In this document: positions 1 to 7,558 of the stretch, piece by piece | Layout: the number at the start of each line of letters is the position of its first letter | Position numbering within the stretch: position 1 is the stretch's first letter | NCBI GenBank assembly: GCA_934276485.1 | Contig: CAKQTE010000131.1 | Location: 1 to 30,685 of the forward strand | Length of the DNA: 30,685 bases | Direction: 5' to 3' | Origin: an uncultured Spirochaetales bacterium | GTDB lineage: Bacteria > Spirochaetota > Spirochaetia > Sphaerochaetales > Sphaerochaetaceae | The notes under the pieces: model-generated | Database searches by the model: none | What the model was told of the DNA's origin: nothing | The model's input: only the letters and a program-made list of their open reading frames with translations | Program-made: the position numbers and the translations under genes

Positions 1-127
1 CTCCCAGATCAGAACCAATCATTATGCAGACAAGTTCCTAACAAAAGGAAAGAAGATAAAGCTTATTGGAATCAACTTTTCATCCAAAGATAGGAACATT
101 GATGATTATCTAGTGGAAGAACTCTAA
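1..127 (+). CDS. 3' end of an AAA-ATPase/PD-(D/E)XK nuclease gene (partial, upstream copy)
   Basis: The window opens inside a gene read in the frame starting at base 2 and ending with TAA at 125-127. The 41 visible residues (SQIRTNHYADKF ... DDYLVEEL) differ from the C-terminus of the complete gene at 314-1966 at only three positions (T/A, T/S, D/E). At the DNA level 1-127 aligns without gaps to 1840-1966 with 13 differences by hand count, about 90 percent identity. This is the last part of the PD-(D/E)XK-like nuclease domain, including the conserved Gln of the SQI motif. The gene is therefore the upstream member of a tandem pair. Its N-terminal ATPase part lies outside the window, so whether it is intact cannot be judged. 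Confidence 0.85.
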   Translation, partial: SQIRTNHYADKFLTKGKKIKLIGINFSSKDRNIDDYLVEEL

Positions 128-160
128 CCAGAATTCATAGATATTGCAAATAGTAAGTTT

Positions 161-185
161 GGGGCTACATTTTGCGTGTAGCCTC
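161..185 (+). terminator. Hairpin after the upstream AAA-ATPase copy
   Basis: GGGGCTACA (161-169) pairs with TGTAGCCTC (177-185) around a 7-base loop, with one G-T wobble. It lies 33 bases past the stop at 127. No clean T-run follows, so termination may be weak. The core GGCTAC/GTAGCC is also present in the hairpin after the second copy (2015-2039), as if the 3' flank was duplicated with the gene. Confidence 0.5.
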
Positions 186-287
186 ATTGATTATGTCTCT
201 GTCGTCTTTACCTATAAAACAGATAGGAAGTAAAGATCATAAAATTTCGAGAAAACATCGGAAATCAACTAGCAAAAATAGGAGATA

Positions 288-312
288 ACGACCTTATATA
301 TTAGGAGGTCGT
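288..312 (+). promoter_or_regulatory. Inverted repeat that can occlude the ribosome binding site of the AAA-ATPase gene
   Basis: ACGACCT (288-294) is the exact reverse complement of AGGTCGT (306-312). The right arm includes the second half of the Shine-Dalgarno AGGAGGT (303-309), directly before the ATG at 314. Folding in mRNA would mask the SD behind a 7-bp stem with an 11-base A/T-rich loop. The start codon itself lies in a second palindrome, CGTCATGACG (310-319). The pairing is visible; a regulatory role is inferred. Confidence 0.45.
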
Positions 313-313
313 C

Positions 314-1966
314 ATGACGAACGATAAATCATTTCAAGAAGAAACAAAGATTTGCTATACTGATGACATGGCACAGGATGTAACTACAGGTACTTTTAAT
401 TTTGAGGCAATCAGACAAGCAGATGCTGTGTACGTCGATAAGACAAAGTACATATATAAGCTTGTCTCTAGATCTGCAAATAGAAGGTGCTTTGTATCTA
501 GACCACGAAGGTTTGGAAAGTCACTATGCGTAAACATCCTTGAGAAAATCTTCCAGGGAAGAAAGGATCTTTTTGAAGGCCTATACATAAGCCAGACAGA
601 TTACGACTGGAAGAAGTATCCTGTAATAAAGTTCAGCTTTGGATCTTGCTCTTCTAAGAACAGCAAGGATTTGAATGTATGGATTATCAGAAAGCTCAAT
701 GATATTGCCTCTAATTATGGGTTAGAGATTAATACAGAGTACTTCTTGAGTGAGGTTTTTTCCCAGCTGATTGAAAAGCTTTATGCAAAGCATGGAAAGG
801 TTGTAATCCTTGTTGACGAATACGAGAAGGTCATCACAGACAACATCTACAATGAGAACATAGAGGAGATGAGGGATGTGCTCAGTTCCTTCTATCAAGT
901 GGTGAAGGATATGGATGAATACATTCACTTTGTATTCATCACAGGTGTTACGAAATACACAAAGCTTTCTTTGTTTTCAAAGCTCAACAACCTCAAGGAC
1001 ATCTCCATGGAATATGAATATGCAGAGATGTTTGGATACACCCAAGAAGAGCTGGAGCACTACTTTGCAGAGCACATAGAAGACAAGATGCAGGAACTTG
1101 CTCTTGATAGGAATACATTGCTGTCAAAACTCAAGGATAGCTATGATGGCTTTCTGTTTTCACAAAACGCAGAGAGCGTGTACAATCCAGTGTCCATCGG
1201 AAACTTCATGGGTACAAAGATGGCTGGATTCAGAAACTACTGGATAGACACCGGCGGTAGGCTGACAATGCTATATGATATTGCGGATAGGTGTTCATTC
1301 AATATCATAAAGGATCTCTCCGAGCCTCTGGATGAGGAATCGTTCTCTCAATTCGACATTATCGACATAGCTCGAGGAGAGGTGGATGCGACATTCTTGA
1401 AGTGCCTTATGTACCAGACAGGATACCTGACGATAGCGAAGGGAGTTGATGATGGCTCGTTGCTGCTTCTCGATTTTCCTAATAGGGAGGTCAGGCGATC
1501 ATACAATGTGGGATTCCTTGAATACGAGACGAAGGTGAAGTCATTCCGTGCGAATGGAAAGAGCCTCTTGTTCTATTTTGAAAATGACGATGTTGAAAGA
1601 GCGATGGAGAAGATGAAGGCGATGTTCGCAGGAATCCCATCTTTTGTCTACACGAATGCAGAGAAGAATGTCACTGAGTATTTCTATCAGGTCCTGTTCT
1701 ATACAATCCTTGCATCTGCAGGTATGGAGATAAGAATGGAAGAGATAGCAGCTCATGGCAGGATTGATGCAGTTGCCGAAAGCCAGAAATGCATATACAT
1801 TCTTGAGTTCAAGCGCGATAAATCAGCACGCGAGGCACTCTCCCAGATCAGGGCCAATCATTATGCAGACAAGTTCCTATCAAAAGGCAAGAAGATAAAG
1901 CTCATTGGAATCAACTTCTCGTCAAAAGAAAGAAATATCGATGACTATCTAGTGGAAGAACTCTAA
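314..1966 (+). CDS. AAA-ATPase with C-terminal PD-(D/E)XK nuclease-like domain (AAA-ATPase_like/DUF1703 family)
   Basis: This 550-residue protein has the two-domain build of the AAA-ATPase_like plus PDDEXK_9 (DUF1703) family. Near residues 30-70 it carries the family's YVDKTKYIY and SRPRRFGKS segments, the latter a degenerate Walker A. Walker B is VVILVDEYEK (D168, E169). The C-terminal domain shows a nuclease-like core: GRID (D484), ILEFKR (E497, K499) and the Gln of ALSQI (Q510). There is no signal peptide, so it is cytoplasmic. ATG at 314 is supported by AGGAGGT five bases upstream. Members are often multicopy in gut anaerobes, and a roles in mobile DNA or defence have been suggested; the true function is unknown. 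It follows a close paralogue (1-127) in tandem. Confidence 0.88.
   Translation: MTNDKSFQEETKICYTDDMAQDVTTGTFNFEAIRQADAVYVDKTKYIYKLVSRSANRRCFVSRPRRFGKSLCVNILEKIFQGRKDLFEGLYISQTDYDWKKYPVIKFSFGSCSSKNSKDLNVWIIRKLNDIASNYGLEINTEYFLSEVFSQLIEKLYAKHGKVVILVDEYEKVITDNIYNENIEEMRDVLSSFYQVVKDMDEYIHFVFITGVTKYTKLSLFSKLNNLKDISMEYEYAEMFGYTQEELEHYFAEHIEDKMQELALDRNTLLSKLKDSYDGFLFSQNAESVYNPVSIGNFMGTKMAGFRNYWIDTGGRLTMLYDIADRCSFNIIKDLSEPLDEESFSQFDIIDIARGEVDATFLKCLMYQTGYLTIAKGVDDGSLLLLDFPNREVRRSYNVGFLEYETKVKSFRANGKSLLFYFENDDVERAMEKMKAMFAGIPSFVYTNAEKNVTEYFYQVLFYTILASAGMEIRMEEIAAHGRIDAVAESQKCIYILEFKRDKSAREALSQIRANHYADKFLSKGKKIKLIGINFSSKERNIDDYLVEEL
1840..1966 (+). repeat. Second copy of the ~90 percent identical 3' repeat (partner of 1-127)
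   Basis: Bases 1840-1966 match 1-127 without gaps, with about 13 substitutions, of which only three change an amino acid. Similarity drops directly after the TAA apart from the shared hairpin core. The visible unit is limited by the window edge; the full duplicated unit is probably the whole gene. Confidence 0.85.
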
Positions 1967-2014
1967 CTACTAGTATTTGAACATGCTTCTTGATAACTTG
2001 TGAGGCAGAGTAGA

Positions 2015-2039
2015 GGAGGCTACTTTTTCGGTAGCCTCC
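2015..2039. terminator. Hairpin between convergent genes
   Basis: A perfect 9-bp stem, GGAGGCTAC (2015-2023) with GTAGCCTCC (2031-2039), encloses the loop TTTTTCG. It lies 48 bases past the AAA-ATPase stop and just beyond the end of the convergent lyase gene (2046), so it can serve both strands. No strong T-run follows on either side. Confidence 0.55.
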
Positions 2040-2045
2040 ACTCAT

Positions 2046-4136
2046 CTAATGAAAAATGCTCGAAAGCTTTTCTATTGTTTCCTCTTTATCCATTTCATCA
2101 GATAACCTAGCTGTTAGTTCTTTTAGAGCATCGATGTTTATATCCCCTTTGTATTCTGTGATATCCAACATCAATGTCGAAAGCGTTACAAGCATGGTCT
2201 TATCGTGGGAAAAATTGCTAACAGGTGCAAATGATGCATCGATAGTGTATCCAATCTCGTCATCGCTGTAGTATTCAGAAAGAATCTCGGTTTGTTTGAA
2301 GATCTCTATCTTCTTTGCTCTGTCGAATATCCATAGGCATTTGATTCCATCTCTTTCTAGCATTAGAGCACTATCTGAAAGCTTTGTAACTTTCACCTTT
2401 GGATCCAGGTTCCATCTTTGCTTGTGGTCTCTATCGACTCTGTTTCCTCTATTTACCAAATCCTTTACAAGCATGTTGCCATTGTCAGCAAACAGCACTC
2501 TGCGCTCATGGGAGCAGAATGTATATCCATAGTGATAAGCCGCGACATACATTCCATTCTTGTACTCCTTGAATTCGCTTATCGGGCTATCGGGACGATA
2601 GATACCAAACAGATTTGAATATTCTTCCCATGGTTCGATTGGTCTTGAGTAACATAGAACCGTGTTATGGGAATCCATATTGTAGCAATATCCACGCTGG
2701 ATGCTTCTCATCTTGTATTTATGGTATAGCTCTCCTGCGTATGGTTCTGCAACAAATGGCTTTCCTCTTAAAAATGTTACAAGAGAAAGCATGTCCATAT
2801 GGTTATGTCCGGATATTCCGCAATTGACTTTAGCTGACATTATCATTCCATTTGCTGAATCTGAGAATTCATTTCTTGCAATAACAAGTCCAACTTTGTC
2901 ATTGGCATAGTACTTTTCATTACAGGAAAGGGTAGAGCGCTTACCTGTTCTGAAATCAAGTAGATCCTTATATTTCTCTTCATGTGTCATTTGGTATGCT
3001 AGCTCTAGCATTGGGTTTATAAGTGGCGCAGAATTGTCACCAATTGATGGAAGGTAATCGCCTGCAATTATCAATGAATAGAAGGCATTCAATGTCTTGT
3101 TGATCCTTTCTTGCATCTCATCAGTTAAGAACACACATGAGTTGAGGTCTGCTATTACTATGTTTCTATATAGCATCTCAGCAATAGCTGCTCCAAACCA
3201 ATATGCAATTGATAGCTCGTTGTATCCACCGTCTTCATTGTAATCTTCTAGAATATGCTGGGAGCATACTTCTACTGCTTTATCTCGCATCTCTCTGAAT
3301 GCGGGTATTTCTGGAAACATCACAGATAAAAAGAATGGAACGATTCCTCTTTCAAAGTAGTGGTGGTTATATGGGGTGTACTTATCGTCGTCAAAGCGTC
3401 TGAATTGAATTCCACAGAACCAAAGATGCTTGATAAGCTCAAATGTTAGCTTTGTATCGATGTTATATGACATGCGAGTATATAGCATCTCTGTGTATAC
3501 AAAGCATAGCCATCCAAGGTCCATTACATCCCTGTCTTCTGTATACATAAGGTGACCTGCATTCACGCTAAATTCTTCGACCTTCAATGTATATGTGTCA
3601 AAGAAGAATCTAAGTACTTCGCTATATTTATCAAGGACAGCTTGGTCTTGTGTCTCATGGTACTTGAACATCAAGTACTCAAGAAATTGTGTACGAGTGA
3701 ATAAGGAAAAGCATGCTCTATTTGATTTCTGTCTATCTGTATACATGTTATAGTGCATTGCATTCTTAAATCCTGGTCCAAAATCCCAAATGAGATTATC
3801 TCCTCCTGGGGCAATGTACTTGTTATCCATCAACAAATCTGCAGCCTTGAGTGCAAAATCCTTTATGTTCTCTTTCAGTCCTAGGGATGCTTGGAACATA
3901 TATGGAAGTATGTTCCTGTCGATAGGCTTGATGTTCTTGTCCCTAAAGTCAAAGAAATGCTTGACATTGTTTCGTGTCTCGAAATATCCAACAAGAGCTT
4001 TCTTTGCGCTTTCGATATCGCCTTTGAAAAGAGAGGCTTTGACATCTTCCAGGCCTGGAGTTGTTAAATCGAGAGCGTTGAATAGATCCATATCCTCAAT
4101 TTCATTCTCGTTATTTGGTATTAGGTTTAAGTCCAT
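2046..4136 (-). CDS. Heparinase II/III-family polysaccharide lyase (cytoplasmic)
   Basis: This 696-residue protein has an N-terminal alpha/alpha-toroid (about 20-390) and a C-terminal beta-rich heparinase II/III domain (about 405-690). Typical motifs are YNHHYFERG (N257, H258, H259), DGGYNELS (Y305), GHNHMDMLSLVTF (H444, H446, D448) followed by GKPFVAEPYAG, and SHNTVL (H490, N491). In the family, Asn/Tyr/His residues in such positions perform beta-elimination on uronic-acid glycosidic bonds. No signal peptide is present, so it should act on imported oligosaccharides. ATG at 4136 has AAGGAAGAG about 8 bases upstream and a good promoter further up. It is divergent from the transporter operon starting at 4342. 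The family is clear; the substrate (glycosaminoglycan, alginate-like or other uronate) is not. Confidence 0.85.
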   Translation of the reverse strand: MDLNLIPNNENEIEDMDLFNALDLTTPGLEDVKASLFKGDIESAKKALVGYFETRNNVKHFFDFRDKNIKPIDRNILPYMFQASLGLKENIKDFALKAADLLMDNKYIAPGGDNLIWDFGPGFKNAMHYNMYTDRQKSNRACFSLFTRTQFLEYLMFKYHETQDQAVLDKYSEVLRFFFDTYTLKVEEFSVNAGHLMYTEDRDVMDLGWLCFVYTEMLYTRMSYNIDTKLTFELIKHLWFCGIQFRRFDDDKYTPYNHHYFERGIVPFFLSVMFPEIPAFREMRDKAVEVCSQHILEDYNEDGGYNELSIAYWFGAAIAEMLYRNIVIADLNSCVFLTDEMQERINKTLNAFYSLIIAGDYLPSIGDNSAPLINPMLELAYQMTHEEKYKDLLDFRTGKRSTLSCNEKYYANDKVGLVIARNEFSDSANGMIMSAKVNCGISGHNHMDMLSLVTFLRGKPFVAEPYAGELYHKYKMRSIQRGYCYNMDSHNTVLCYSRPIEPWEEYSNLFGIYRPDSPISEFKEYKNGMYVAAYHYGYTFCSHERRVLFADNGNMLVKDLVNRGNRVDRDHKQRWNLDPKVKVTKLSDSALMLERDGIKCLWIFDRAKKIEIFKQTEILSEYYSDDEIGYTIDASFAPVSNFSHDKTMLVTLSTLMLDITEYKGDINIDALKELTARLSDEMDKEETIEKLSSIFH

Positions 4137-4162
4137 TTTGTGTTCTCTTCCTTTTTGAGCTG

Positions 4163-4191
4163 TTTATAAAACAGTGTTGAGAAAGTTTCAA
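4163..4191 (-). promoter_or_regulatory. Sigma-70-type promoter of the lyase gene
   Basis: On the minus strand TTGAAA (4191-4186) and TATAAA (4168-4163) are separated by exactly 17 bases. Transcription would start near 4156 and give a leader of about 20 bases containing the SD AAGGAAGAG. This is the clearest promoter match in the window. Confidence 0.65.
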
Positions 4192-4244
4192 TATGACTTC
4201 TTGTTGGTTAAAAACTCTTTTGTTTCAAAAAAATGACAAAAAAG

Positions 4245-4276
4245 TGCAAAAATATAAAAACTTGTTACTTTTTGCA
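4245..4276. promoter_or_regulatory. Inverted repeat in the lyase/transporter divergent region (candidate operator)
   Basis: TGCAAAAA (4245-4252) and TTTTTGCA (4269-4276) are exact inverted copies 16 bases apart, in an A/T-rich stretch upstream of the binding-protein gene at 4342. A weak plus-strand promoter candidate follows (TTGCTG 4280-4285, 18 bases, TCTAAA 4304-4309). The A/T richness makes chance occurrence possible. Confidence 0.3.
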
Positions 4277-4341
4277 AAATTGCTGTCATTGCGAATTCAA
4301 AAATCTAAAGCACAATTTAAACAAAATTTAGGAGGTCTTTT

Positions 4342-5715
4342 ATGAAAAAGATTGTTGCAGTGCTTTGTTTAGCTCTTTGTGCTGTTGCTGTTTTTGCACA
4401 GGGCGCGCAGGAAGAAGCTACAAAGGCAAAGGAAAAGACAGTTATTAATCTATGGTCTGGCGATAGACATGACGAAGTATATGTAAACGAGAAGATTGCT
4501 CAGTTCAATGCTACACACGACGATATTGAAATCAAGCAGACAATTGTTTCCAACGATTACTTTAATATGATTGTTATGGCTTATTCTTCAGGTAATGCTC
4601 CTGACATCTTCACATCTACAGCAAACGTTAAGTCTTTCGACTTCCAGGGCTTTGTTCAGTCAGGCATGCTACTTCCATACCCAGAAGACTTGATCAACGA
4701 TGCTCACTTCAGAGAGCTAACAAACATTCCTAAAACAGTTATCGAGGGAATCAACGCAGTAGATGGCAAGCCATACATCATCTACGCTGGTCAGAGAAGC
4801 GGAACAAGAATGATCTACAATGCAGATCTTCTTAAGGCTTCAGGAATCGAAACATTCCCAACAACACTACAGGAGATGGTAGATGTTGCAAAGAAAGTAA
4901 CAGAGACAGGTAAGGGCAAGTACTACGGAATCGCTACATGTTCAAATGGTGGTTTCGAGCGCTGGTTCGCTGGTGTTTGTACAAAGAGTGGTATCTACTA
5001 CTATGACTATGCTAACGGCAGATATGACTTCAGCGGTTACAGAGAGCCAATGCTTCTTGCTCAGCAGATGTTCAAGAATGGCAGCATGTTCCCAGGATCA
5101 GCTACACAGAACGTAGATGCTATGAGAGCTCAGTTTGCTAATGGCACATTCGCTCTTTGGGGAAATGCTTCTCAGGAAGCTGGTGTATTCACAGACCAGT
5201 TCCCAATTGAGGACTTTGATTGGGAAGTTGCAGAGCTACCAAGCATGACAGGAGAGGTTGACGGTATTGTAGAAGCTAAGCTTCAGAAGGGATTTGCTGT
5301 TATGTCAACATGTAAGAACCCAGAAGCTGCATGGGAAGTTGTTAAGTTCTTCCTAAGCGAAGACTTCATGATCAGTTACTGCGAAGGCGGTTACACACTT
5401 CCAGTTTCTCCATACATCCAGGAAAGATGCGACCTAACAAAGAGTGGCAGAATGGGTGACTTCGCTCCAGTTGATTACGAAGGATATTTCCCAGCAGTAC
5501 CAAAGGTAACTGTAAAGGGTGATAACCTCGAGATCGCTATGTGGAACTGCATCGTTAATGGTACAGATGTTGACAAGTGCATCGAGTCCTTGAATAAGGA
5601 ATACAACGAAGCTCTAGACAGAGATGTAAAGCTCGGAAAGACAAAGAGAATCGTTATCGAGAACTACGATCCACGTAATCCAACAGGAAATCCAATTACT
5701 TACCTTTCAAAGTAA
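4342..5715 (+). CDS. ABC transporter sugar-binding protein (CUT1 type, transporter 1)
   Basis: This 457-residue extracellular solute-binding protein begins with an n-region Lys-Lys, a hydrophobic core (residues 4-18) and a probable signal peptidase I site after VFA, followed by the acidic linker QGAQEEATK. No convincing lipobox is seen. The mature part has the family 1 sugar-binding layout: IAQFNATHDDIEIKQ, then SSGNAPDIFTS, and later a FANGTFALWG segment and a KGFAVMS segment. It should deliver an oligosaccharide to the permeases encoded downstream (5776, 6690). The SD AGGAGG lies about 7 bases before the ATG. A hairpin after the gene (5736-5756) probably limits read-through, as is usual for binding proteins made in excess. 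The ligand cannot be deduced. Confidence 0.9.
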   Translation: MKKIVAVLCLALCAVAVFAQGAQEEATKAKEKTVINLWSGDRHDEVYVNEKIAQFNATHDDIEIKQTIVSNDYFNMIVMAYSSGNAPDIFTSTANVKSFDFQGFVQSGMLLPYPEDLINDAHFRELTNIPKTVIEGINAVDGKPYIIYAGQRSGTRMIYNADLLKASGIETFPTTLQEMVDVAKKVTETGKGKYYGIATCSNGGFERWFAGVCTKSGIYYYDYANGRYDFSGYREPMLLAQQMFKNGSMFPGSATQNVDAMRAQFANGTFALWGNASQEAGVFTDQFPIEDFDWEVAELPSMTGEVDGIVEAKLQKGFAVMSTCKNPEAAWEVVKFFLSEDFMISYCEGGYTLPVSPYIQERCDLTKSGRMGDFAPVDYEGYFPAVPKVTVKGDNLEIAMWNCIVNGTDVDKCIESLNKEYNEALDRDVKLGKTKRIVIENYDPRNPTGNPITYLSK

Positions 5716-5735
5716 TTAAAACGAATTGAATCTTG

Positions 5736-5756
5736 GGGCCACTGGAATGGTGGCCC
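5736..5756 (+). terminator. Intra-operon hairpin after binding protein 1
   Basis: GGGCCAC (5736-5742) and GTGGCCC (5750-5756) form a 7-bp stem with a 7-base loop, followed by TACATTTT. It sits between the binding-protein stop (5715) and the permease start (5776). It would act as a partial terminator or 3'-end stabiliser that lowers permease expression relative to the binding protein. Confidence 0.65.
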
Positions 5757-5775
5757 TACATTTTAAGGACATGTC

Positions 5776-6678
5776 ATGACTAAAGAAACCAAGAGACTAA
5801 GGAGAAAAGATGGTATTGCTGCAGGTGTTATGCTTACACCAGCTGTATTTTTCCTTGTAGTCACATCAATCTATCCATTTATCTGGCTTTTCAGATACGT
5901 CTTATATGACTATGATGGCTTCTCAGCATATTTTGTTGGTTTTTACAACTTCAAATCAGCATTCACAGACGTTATATTCTGGAAGAGTGTATTACATACA
6001 TTTGAGTATGCAATCATGAAGTTGATTCTTGTTATTCCTTTTTCATTGTTGATTGCAACCATGGTTAGGACAAATTTTCCTGGAAATAATGCATTCAAGA
6101 TTATTTTCTTCCTACCAACTGTAATCAGCTCATCTATTTCAAGTTTGATCTTTTCATTCATTTTCTCAGCTTTCAATGGACCTTTGAATGCAGTATTGCA
6201 ATCATTGCACTTCATCTCATCTCCAATTGACTGGCTAGGAAATCCAAAAGTCGTAATGTACGCAGTTGTAATGGTTGCATTCTGGGGAGGAGTTGGTAAC
6301 TACATGATCTACTTCCTTTCTGGTATGTCCAGCATTTCAAATGAAATATATGAAAGCTGTATGATTGATGGTGCTAATGCTCCTCAAACATTCTTTAGAG
6401 TAACACTGCCAATGCTATCACCTATATTGAAGGTAGTTTTGATGCTTGCTATCACAACATCATTCAAGGATTACCAGTCAATTCTTGTCTTGACCCAAGG
6501 AGGTCCAAACAATAGGTCGCAGGTAATGTTCTCATATATTTATAACCTCATCTTCCCACAAAACTCATTGCCTCAGATAGGATACGCAACAGTTTTGAGT
6601 ATCATAGCAGCAATGATCACTGGCGGAGTCACACTACTATACATGCGTATTGCACGTAAGTTGGATGATGTTGTGTAA
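5776..6678 (+). CDS. Sugar ABC transporter permease (MalF/UgpA type, transporter 1)
   Basis: This 300-residue inner-membrane protein has about six transmembrane segments, the first at residues 16-38. Its cytoplasmic loop carries a variant EAA motif, YESCMIDGANAPQTFF, with SC in place of AA, which docks the ATPase in the CUT1 family. ATG at 5776 is preferred: AAGGA lies 6 bases upstream, and the ATG at 5771 opens only two codons before TGA. It pairs with the permease at 6690, 11 bases after its stop, to form the channel for the binding protein encoded at 4342. No ATPase gene is present in the operon. Confidence 0.9.
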   Translation: MTKETKRLRRKDGIAAGVMLTPAVFFLVVTSIYPFIWLFRYVLYDYDGFSAYFVGFYNFKSAFTDVIFWKSVLHTFEYAIMKLILVIPFSLLIATMVRTNFPGNNAFKIIFFLPTVISSSISSLIFSFIFSAFNGPLNAVLQSLHFISSPIDWLGNPKVVMYAVVMVAFWGGVGNYMIYFLSGMSSISNEIYESCMIDGANAPQTFFRVTLPMLSPILKVVLMLAITTSFKDYQSILVLTQGGPNNRSQVMFSYIYNLIFPQNSLPQIGYATVLSIIAAMITGGVTLLYMRIARKLDDVV

Positions 6679-6689
6679 GGGGGTGTAAG

Positions 6690-7553
6690 ATGGGTAAGAA
6701 AGTTATTAGATCAAGAAAGCAAAAGATTTATACAACATTGGTATTCCTTGCTACAGCACTACTAGCATTTTTGATGCTATATCCTCTTTTGTACATCATC
6801 CTTGGTTCATTCAAGACAAACAAGGAATTGCTACTAGGAGGAGCAAGAATCTTCCCTAAAAAGGTAGTTTTTTCCAACTATTCAAGTGCATGGAAGGCTG
6901 CTAACTTCTCTGTATATACAAAGAACAGCTTTATCCTATCTATTGGTGTAATGATCATCGCAGTAATCACAACATCAATGGCAGGCTATGTATTTTCAAG
7001 AAAGGAGTTCAAGTTCAAGGAGCTCTTGTATGGTGCATTCGTTGCATTCATGTTTGTCAACGTAGGTTCTGTTACACTAAGACCTCTTTTTGATCTTTCT
7101 GTTAAACTACATATCAACAAGAGCTTGTTCACCATTATTCTTCTCAGCGCTGGTTCTGGACAGGTAACATTCATCATCCTTTCAAGAGGATTTGTGAATA
7201 GTATCCCAAGGGAAATCGATGAGGCTGCCAAGATCGATGGTTGTTCATTCGGACAGATCTATACAAGAATCCTGTTCCCTTTGATGAAGCCTATCACATC
7301 AACAATTGCACTTCTTTCATTTAAGCATGGTTGGAACGAGTATATCCTTCCTTTGGTATTCACAATATCAAACGAAAAGCTAAGACCTTTGACAGTAGGT
7401 GTAAACATGCTTAAGAGCAATGGTGATGGTGCAGCTGCATGGAATATCATGTTCGCAGGTGCAACGCTCGCAGTTATTCCTATTGTTGTTATCTTCTTGC
7501 TATTCAATAAGCACTTCATGAAGGGTATGACAGCTGGAGCTGTAAAGGGTTGA
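6690..7553 (+). CDS. Sugar ABC transporter permease (MalG/UgpE type, transporter 1)
   Basis: This 287-residue protein has about six transmembrane helices (first at 14-36) and a canonical EAA loop, REIDEAAKIDGCSFGQIY, followed by the ILFPLMKP segment that ends the motif in this family. It is the second channel subunit of transporter 1. GGGGGTG lies 6 bases upstream of the ATG. The next gene starts 5 bases after its stop, so the two are probably co-translated. An ATPase of the MsmX/UgpC type would have to come from elsewhere in the genome. Confidence 0.9.
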   Translation: MGKKVIRSRKQKIYTTLVFLATALLAFLMLYPLLYIILGSFKTNKELLLGGARIFPKKVVFSNYSSAWKAANFSVYTKNSFILSIGVMIIAVITTSMAGYVFSRKEFKFKELLYGAFVAFMFVNVGSVTLRPLFDLSVKLHINKSLFTIILLSAGSGQVTFIILSRGFVNSIPREIDEAAKIDGCSFGQIYTRILFPLMKPITSTIALLSFKHGWNEYILPLVFTISNEKLRPLTVGVNMLKSNGDGAAAWNIMFAGATLAVIPIVVIFLLFNKHFMKGMTAGAVKG

Positions 7554-7558
7554 TTTAG

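Noticed and set aside
2015..2039. Shared GGCTAC/GTAGCC hairpin core after both AAA-ATPase copies as an attachment or recombination site
   Set aside because: A similar GTAGC core also occurs in the unrelated terminator at 9966-9991, so it is better explained by simple terminators and gene duplication.
3790..4158. 122-codon plus-strand frame opposite the lyase gene
   Set aside because: It is fully antisense to a well-supported lyase gene, lacks an SD and has no recognisable motif.
5771..5779. Two-codon open frames (ATG TCA TGA here, ATG TAC TGA at 14325) before the first permease genes as leader peptides
   Set aside because: They lie too close to the SD for efficient initiation and are easily explained by chance, although their occurrence in both operons is curious.
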